Translations under genes and position numbers: made by a program | Notes under the pieces: generated by a model | Seen by the model: only the letters and a program-made list of their open reading frames with translations | What the model was told of the DNA's origin: nothing | The model's database searches: none | In this document: piece after piece, positions 57,835-64,000 of the stretch | How positions within the stretch are numbered: the first letter of the stretch is position 1 | Layout: each line of letters begins with the position of its first letter | Assembly (NCBI RefSeq): GCF_018446385.1 | Contig: NC_056000.1 | Location: 51,554,722-51,618,721, forward strand | Direction: 5' to 3' | Source of the DNA: Zingiber officinale | Taxonomy: Eukaryota; Streptophyta; Magnoliopsida; Zingiberales; Zingiberaceae | DNA length: 64,000 bases

Positions 57835-60800
57835 AAAATATTTCTCTAGCAAAATTATAGTCCATAAAATATTAAATAATAATGTAAATATAAAATTCAC
57901 TAGCAAATAAATTCATGCTACGCATAATTCAAATTAAAGAAAAAAAATCTTCAAATATCTAAATCAACAAAATCTTCATCTTTCTCAATCATATCATTAT
58001 CAACATCACCAGATGTTTCAAATTTGTATAGCTGAAACTTCATAGATTTCCTCAAGACGGATTTCTTCCTTCTCTTCATCAATAAGTTGACTTGTAAAAG
58101 ATCTTCTCTTAATTCCTTTTGATGTAGTTGCCCTTACTTCTTTTGAAGAAGAAGAAAGTCAAGATCTAAAACTGTAGGCATCTTCACCAACTTCAAAAGC
58201 TCATGCAACTTCACTCCAAGTCAAATTGTCATCATCAAATGCTAAATCATTTTCTTCATCAGTGTTATCACTCAATATTCAATCATCCATTCATTGTTAT
58301 CGTCTATCTCATCCAAAGTAATAGGATTGTCAATGTCACGTATATCATATTAACACCTCAAAGCCCTATTATACTTAATAAAAACTTTTTTTTTCTTCAA
58401 CCTGTTCCTTCTTTTGAAACGAAGCTTCACATAAAACAAAAAACTATTTTATTTTTATTTTTTTAATAAATGTATTTAATATTTTCTTAAATATTTATAC
58501 TTCCATATTCAAAATTACTCCAATTTCATTCACAAACAAAGATAAGTGATGCATGCTACGTAATTAAAAGGGTAATTAAAGGTATGGGCTAGACATTAAA
58601 AAAAAAATTGGACCTAATTTGCAACTGTGTGTCTCGCTTCAATGAGGCGAGAAGAATCGTGCCTCAAGTGCCCGTGTCACCTCTCACAAGGCGCACACTT
58701 AAGGTAACCAGGCGCAAGAGGCTCGCCTAGTTGTGCCTTGCACCTAGGCGCAACAACACCAATAATAACTATGACTAGTCAGTCAACTGCCTCCAACAAT
58801 TGTTTCTAGAATCAATCATTATAACAAACTAATCATTTTGTTATAATCATTGAGCTGCCAATCAAGTTGCACCATTAGTCAACTATTCAATCATAACTTC
58901 TGAAGGACTGTTGTTACACCACACAACCAAATCTCTCACACCAAATTAATGCCCTTGGCCTAAGTCATCAATCAACTGCAGAGTCAACTAACACATGGTA
59001 TCTAATGAGTTGATTGGCACATTTGGCAACTAGCAGCTGAGAGTTGTATGGTTAACTAGGATAATAATAAATTTTAAGGCTTTCTCTCAAGCCTAATCTA
59101 TCCTTCAATTCTCTAATCTTACATGTGCACTCACTCATTGTTGCACAAATGAAATAGCTACGTCATTAGAAAAAAACATTTGGGATCTTTGTATGGAATC
59201 TTCGCTTCACCAAGCGTTCCGTCAACCTTGACTAGTGAATGTTTCATTTTACCATGCGTTCATTCACCCTTGAACTATTGAGACATCAAATCACTATGTC
59301 GCTTCTTCCTCTTGCTACTTTGCATACACTTGTCACAATCTTATCAAATACATTTTCTAACATATCCCATTGTCTAACATCAAAATTGAATGCATCAACA
59401 TAATAAACCACCAACTTGTTTAAAAAAAAAAATTCTAAGCTGACATTTTAATTTAGTGAATCTACTAGATGAGAAAATAAATGAATTTGAAATTCACCAC
59501 AACTATCAAAGCGGGACTACCAAAGATAAGGAGATCATGAACTTGAGATTTGTCAAGGAAGAGCCACAATGACTTGGGCAATGTACATGCATTGGACGAA
59601 AGAAGTGGTTGGGACTCTAAAGTAGTGCAGCAAGGACTAAATTTGATCATTGGTTGTTACAGAAAAGCCCAACCAATGTTTCATTAGTAAGCGGCTCATG
59701 CATGATCAATTATCAAGAAAGAACAACATACCTAAAATCAAACCTTAAACGAACACCATTAACACCCCCAAGCATCAAAACGGACTGTGAAAAAAAGTGT
59801 AAAAGTATGTTTAATGACACTAGAGAAGGAAGACTAATAAGTGTTTAGCCTTCTAGTATATCATTGTTTTTCACTAATAACGTTATACCGAAAACCAAAT
59901 TTTGAAGGAACTTGGCTAACAAATCAGACATCAAAATGGACTAAAAATGTGTAAAAGCATGTTTAGTAACACAACTAGGAAAGGAAGACAAAATGTTTAC
60001 CTTTCTAGTATGCCATTGTCTATTTAGAAGGAGAAGAAGCAGATACAAGAGTAAGATGAACATGTAGCCATTATGAACTGATACATTCCTCTAAATTCAT
60101 TCTAAGTACCATTCAGCATTCTAAATCATGAATCTCAAATGAAAAAAAAATCAACAAAATTGTTGAGCAACTTGGTGACTTTGCGCATTTTCACACAAAT
60201 AGTAATTTTCAAGAAAATTTCGGCATATAATATATAGAAAAAAGCAACAATGAAGGTGAGAGTGGCCCATCTGCTAATGTATCATTGGTAGAATGAAACA
60301 TTAGTGTAAGGATCTTAGAAAAAAAAAACTATTACCAGAAAATTCTCAGTAGCTCCTAAATTGAGAATCCAAGTATTTGACCTAAAGGCATGCACCAAAC
60401 AAGTGCAAGACTACCTTGAGAATCATGGACATAGAAGAAGCATTTGGAAAAGTTTGGAATTGAAAGTACCATTCATGTTCCTCCTTTGATATAACTTCAG
60501 TGTATCTAGTACTAGAAGGCATATTACCAAGAAAGCCAGCATTAGAATAATGCTTAGTTTGGTTCAGACTACTAAGTTGAAAGATTTTACAATCACATAA
60601 AACACCTTACACTTTCCCCCATTTCAACAAAGACAATGAAGTAAAAAATAAAGATACTTGGAGGTTTAGAGGTACTTTAAGTAAATAAAGAGAATGACCT
60701 AGAAAAAAACAATATATCATTTGACATCAAAGGAGTTGAAAACGAGTGATAATGCTTAAATCAGGTTCTGGAGCCATCAAGGGCATGATGGTTAAGAAGA

Positions 60801-63449
60801 ACACTAGGTTAAGGTGAGAGAATTAATAGAAAAGGCAGAAAGGTAAAGCAGCAATACAAGAATCGCATGCATGGTATCTAGGTGCAGCACAAGTACGCTT
60901 ACAGAGAGAATTAATACGAAATTCATGCAGCACCAAATTAAACTTTTAGATCACATAAAAATTGAGATGCATTAATGAAGCATGGAATACCTATCTCACA
61001 CGATGGGGAAAAAACCTCACACAGAGATAATTTATGGAATATTTTTACTAATCAAAAGTTGATTAATACATAAAGATACTACATTTTTATGGACTTATAT
61101 CAACCAAATTAAAAAGGAAATTGCACTAAATGGAAAATATAATAGTCCCAATAAATTATTATCAGGTCAAAAGATAAACACTAAATTCTTACCAAACTAA
61201 AAGATATCAATCCTTTTGACATCAACTATGGAGTTAGAACATATGACCAAATAATTAACCAAGTTCATGAAATGTATTCCTTTGACATGAACCAAATGAA
61301 TGCCACCTCATGGAAATTAACGGGTAATAGTAATCAAAAACCAGATAACTACCATGTAGGTTATGCTAAATCATCATCAATTACAATTACTTGAATGATA
61401 ATTTAAATAAAATAGTATCTCTAAGTGAGTAACCACAAATGGGAGACAAGATGAAAAAAAAAAAAAAATTAAGATGTTACTGAATTTTCAAAGAGATGGA
61501 TAATCTAAGTTTCAACTTCAAGTAGTATATGGCTCTCAGATAATTGCGAAAAATGCAAATAAAGTAGGAATTTTTAAGAAAGCAACCTGCTCCTGCAATG
61601 CAAGAATTTGACTGTCTTTCCCTTGAATGTGTTCTTGGAGATCGCAAATTTGGCTAAGATGTTGTGCTCTTTCTGCTTCAGTGTTATCAAGCTCCCTTCT
61701 ACATATAGGAAATAGCAAGCTCATGATTCTAGCAGTATATTTACTTAGAAAATGCATAAGATCATTGAGTCAGAGAAACTACACATACCTGAAGCTGGCT
61801 AATTCTTTATTTTGCTCCCGAAGAAGGTCCTCTTTAGCCCATGCCTATAACAAAATAAAAAGTAAAGCAAAAATAAAATTCTTAGAACAAAACTAAAAAA
61901 TTACATAGAAGAAGAATAATAGAAATCGGAGACAGGCAACACAAACAGCTTCACTGTCAATTTTCATAGTTCGTAGCTCCCTGTCTTTATCTTCGACTTT
62001 CCTCTCGAGTTCAAGTATGTGTTGTTCCCTTTCATGAAGTTGCTCCTGTCAAGGAGTAGAATAATGTATTTATGCATAGGTATGGAACAAGTCATTGATG
62101 CAAGTGAAATAACCTCAATCACACAAGCATGAGACTGATAATGGAGAATTTGGACATTTCAAAACATTTGAAGCATAGAAGTACTAAACAAATCGTTGAT
62201 GCAAATGAAATAGTCATCAGACAAACACAAGACTGAAAGAATGGAGAATGAAACATTTCAAAATACATATTATATTCAAACTACTTCAATGTATGGGGAA
62301 AGAAATTAGCAAATGTCCCAACGAGGTTTCACAAAACAGCACATATAAAGCAACCAAAAGACTCAGAAGCCAGTTATGTCATCAACTTTAAAACTGGTGC
62401 TTGCATTATATGCTGTAGTAACCAAAACTATATTCTTGAGCACCAAATAAGACAGAATTACATATTATACAATAATTTTCCATGAACAGACATCTTTAAC
62501 TATCAAAAACTAAATTAAAACAACCAATATTCTATAGTGGAAGGGAGAAGCAAGTTTATCCGTGTAGAGGTTTGAAAATTTTCAATCTCCAACCATTCAA
62601 AAAAGCTATGATCTGAATAAGAAAATCAAGATCAAACTCTACAATGACAATGATGTTAAAAGTAGGAGTTGAGGGAAATAAGAAATAGTATGAGTTGCAT
62701 TAAGTAGCCTATTTAGATGAGAATTCAGGAACAAAATGAAGCCTATAACAGTTGAAAAGTCCTATGCCACAACAACTGCTAAAGAGAAACACCATAAGTT
62801 CGAATAGATCAAGCTAGACTTTCTTTTGTGTCGTGGAAGATAAAAGTGCTTATCTTAGATACCTTCAGGTTGTTATTGCTATCAATCCGCTCCTTAAGCT
62901 TAACTTCAAAACTATTCTGCAATTCCATCATCTCAGACCTGGCAATTGCCCTAGCTAGTTCAATCTCCATCTGCTGAAGCTGTTCTCTCAAACTTGTGAT
63001 CTCTTGCAGCTTCCGCTGCAACATATCATCGCCATTATCAATTGTAATTGAACAGAAGCCTGCATCGTACGTCCCTACACCAACCTGCACCTTTCCAGCC
63101 CGTGTTACAGTCAGATGTCGATTCCTTGTCGCAAAATGTTTTGCCTACTAAGAGAAGGGAGGAAAAAGACTTTTCTTCTTCGACAAAAACATACCTCATG
63201 TATTGTTCTCTCGGCTGATTGGGCAGTATCAACATGCTCCAGCTCCTGCCAGCATTAAATATATAAATTTTGTAAAAGATGCGAAACACAACCACAAGCA
63301 ACCCAACAATAGAAAACGACGAGCCCTCTCCGCCTCACCTCGCCTCCATTGCTCCGATAGGGGACGTCCGGCATGGCGCGCCACTCCTTCCTTGAAGAAT
63401 TGGAGGAGGACGCCGGAATGGCTCTGTTAAGACCCGCAGCAGTCTCCAT
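51790..63449 (-). CDS. Large coiled-coil plant protein, probably DUF7725-type
   Basis: Fourteen minus-strand exons: 63449-63339, 63245-63195, 63084-62863, 62045-61947, 61844-61789, 61698-61587, 56241-56062, 55922-55665, 53735-53514, 53414-53217, 53126-53004, 52852-52577, 52494-52396 and 52320-51790. All are GT-AG and phases close, giving about 845 residues. It starts METAAGLNRAIP with the conserved RKEWRAMPDVPYRSNG. Residues ~55-320 are a long coiled coil (LREQLQQMEIELARAIAR; EREQHILELERKVEDKDREL; DLLREQNKELASF; ERAQHLSQICDLQEHIQ; AELRERTEQFNQCW). The middle is low-complexity, rich in Ser/Asn/Gln. A C-terminal block (about 637-690: LPNRLGKMLSPLHWHDY, GKLDDFVARHPQ, LFVIEGDFIHLRGGAQQ) looks like a small helical or winged-helix-type domain, followed by an Ala/Val run and a Gly-rich end. 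Function is not known to me; the DUF7725 name is from memory. Intron 6 (5.3 kb) and intron 8 hold transposons. Confidence 0.85.
54171..54350 (+). mobile_element. tRNA-derived SINE with poly-A tail, 180 bp
   Basis: Box A GTGGTGCAGTGGTAAAG and box B AGGTTTGAATCCC are about 40 bp apart, and the element ends in a poly-A run. It is flanked by a 14-bp duplication 'aaagataactgYca' (54157-54170 and 54351-54364; one mismatch). Its orientation is opposite to the host gene, in intron 8. Confidence 0.9.
57571..58773 (-). mobile_element. Decayed hAT-like transposon remnant, ~1.2 kb
   Basis: Outer ends are CATAGTTATT at the left and AATAACTATG at the right, i.e. inverted, with GGCGC/GGTGAGGCGC-type subterminal sequence on both sides. 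On the minus strand at about 58260-58010 a broken frame reads DDDNLTWSEVA, GEDAYSF, SKGIKRRSFTSQLIDEE, interrupted by stops. This resembles the acidic tail found after the dimerisation domain of plant hAT transposases. Flanking duplications are not evident. The microsatellite at 57773-57831 lies inside it. It is in intron 6 of the coiled-coil gene. Confidence 0.5.
57773..57831. repeat. (CT)n-(TA)n compound microsatellite
   Basis: About 15 CT repeats followed directly by about 14 TA repeats. Confidence 0.95.
58774..61586. other. Intron 6 sequence of the coiled-coil gene
   Basis: AT-rich sequence. Positions 58780-59380, together with 57220-57570 on the other side of the hAT remnant, have phrases such as 'agtcaactagtcac' and 'ctagtcagtcaactg' that suggest an older repeat split by the hAT insertion. 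No coding domain was found. Confidence 0.35.
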
Positions 63450-64000
63450 GGAACCGACCGAGCTGGTTTCGATCCTGAGGGGCGGATCGGAATCAGCCCC
63501 GCCACCTAAGAAGAAGAACGCAACAAAACAAGCTTCCGCGTCCCAAAAAGGTTACTCGAGCCTTCAAAGGGGGTTCGAAGGCGAGAAGGGTCCTAGGGTT
63601 TCGCAGCGGTGCGATAAGGGTTCGAGAACCAAACCCTAACTCGTGGAGCGATCTGCACTTGCAGGGAGAAGATGCATTGCGTAGGAGGGATCGGAGCAGA
63701 CCAAAGGAGGAAGCGGAGGACTTGGAGTAAACAGATGAGAAGAGGCGACAGAGAAGGGCCGGATAACTCCCTCCGCTACTTCATTTATAGGAGACTGGAG
63801 GAACTGAGAGAGGCGAGCAGCGATGACAAGTCCAATGTACTCTATTCCTGGCTTATCGAGGGCGAAAATAAAAAAAAATGCGACTTTAATTATCGTAAAA
63901 TAATAAATAATAAATAATAAATAATAAAATAGTAAATTGTTGAAAAATCTCCTGTAAAATTTTAACTCTTAATCCATGTAAATTCACCTCATTCACTATT
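63450..64000 (-). promoter_or_regulatory. Leader and promoter region of the coiled-coil gene
   Basis: GC-rich sequence from 63450 to about 63830 probably holds the 5' UTR and proximal promoter, on the minus strand. It changes abruptly to AT-rich DNA containing a (TAATAAA)4 microsatellite at 63901-63928. No other gene is visible before the window ends. Confidence 0.4.

Noticed and set aside
57665-57910. 81-residue plus-strand frame
   Set aside because: Its centre is a translated (CT)n-(TA)n microsatellite.

Overview
The window is nuclear DNA of a flowering plant, most likely a monocot. It carries spliced GT-AG genes with long introns, a GC-rich single-exon gene typical of monocots, tRNA-derived SINEs, and nested Copia- and Gypsy-type LTR elements. 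Some repeat styles (a 41-42 bp 'CACTTGGACTT' array, GGCGCCTCC-rich fragments) recall Zingiberales genomes, but that is an inference from style and not an identification. There is no bacterial operon, CRISPR array or phage signal.

Layout. Positions 1-9500 are repeats: a Gypsy-like LTR fragment, a 488-bp solo LTR (2628-3115), a SINE candidate, an (ATA)n microsatellite, a 2.36-kb solo LTR inserted into a relative of itself (5159-7519 inside sequence ending at 8949), and a minisatellite. Positions 10355-12017 hold two convergent genes: an EPF/EPFL secreted cysteine-rich peptide (+) and an EXORDIUM-like secreted protein (-). Positions 13431-22464 are a second repeat block: a probable 1.8-kb LTR carrying 24-bp and 78-bp tandem arrays, then a complete but dead Copia retrotransposon (15338-22464, TSD ATGAA) with a hAT-type MITE nested in it.

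Positions 23.9-36.3 kb hold a 2OG-Fe(II) oxygenase-like gene (+). Its 8.8-kb intron contains a 429-bp tandem duplication, whose second copy is split by a 2,752-bp solo LTR. Positions 39562-44946 hold a six-exon gene for a plant-specific TIGR01589-domain protein (+). Positions 47029-49943 hold a six-exon eIF3f gene (-). Positions 51790-63449 hold a 14-exon gene (-) for an ~845-residue coiled-coil protein with a conserved C-terminal block, probably a DUF7725-type protein. I derived the exon junctions of these genes by hand; intron phases close correctly in all of them.

The genes do not form a pathway. EPFL and EXORDIUM-like products are apoplastic growth and development proteins, eIF3f is a translation-initiation subunit, and the rest are poorly characterised. 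The most interesting points are an out-of-register iron-binding motif in the 2OG oxygenase-like protein, tandem arrays whose periods (24 and 78 bp) keep reading frames open inside an LTR, and several datable nested insertions with clean target-site duplications. I did not find convincing evidence of a new molecular system.
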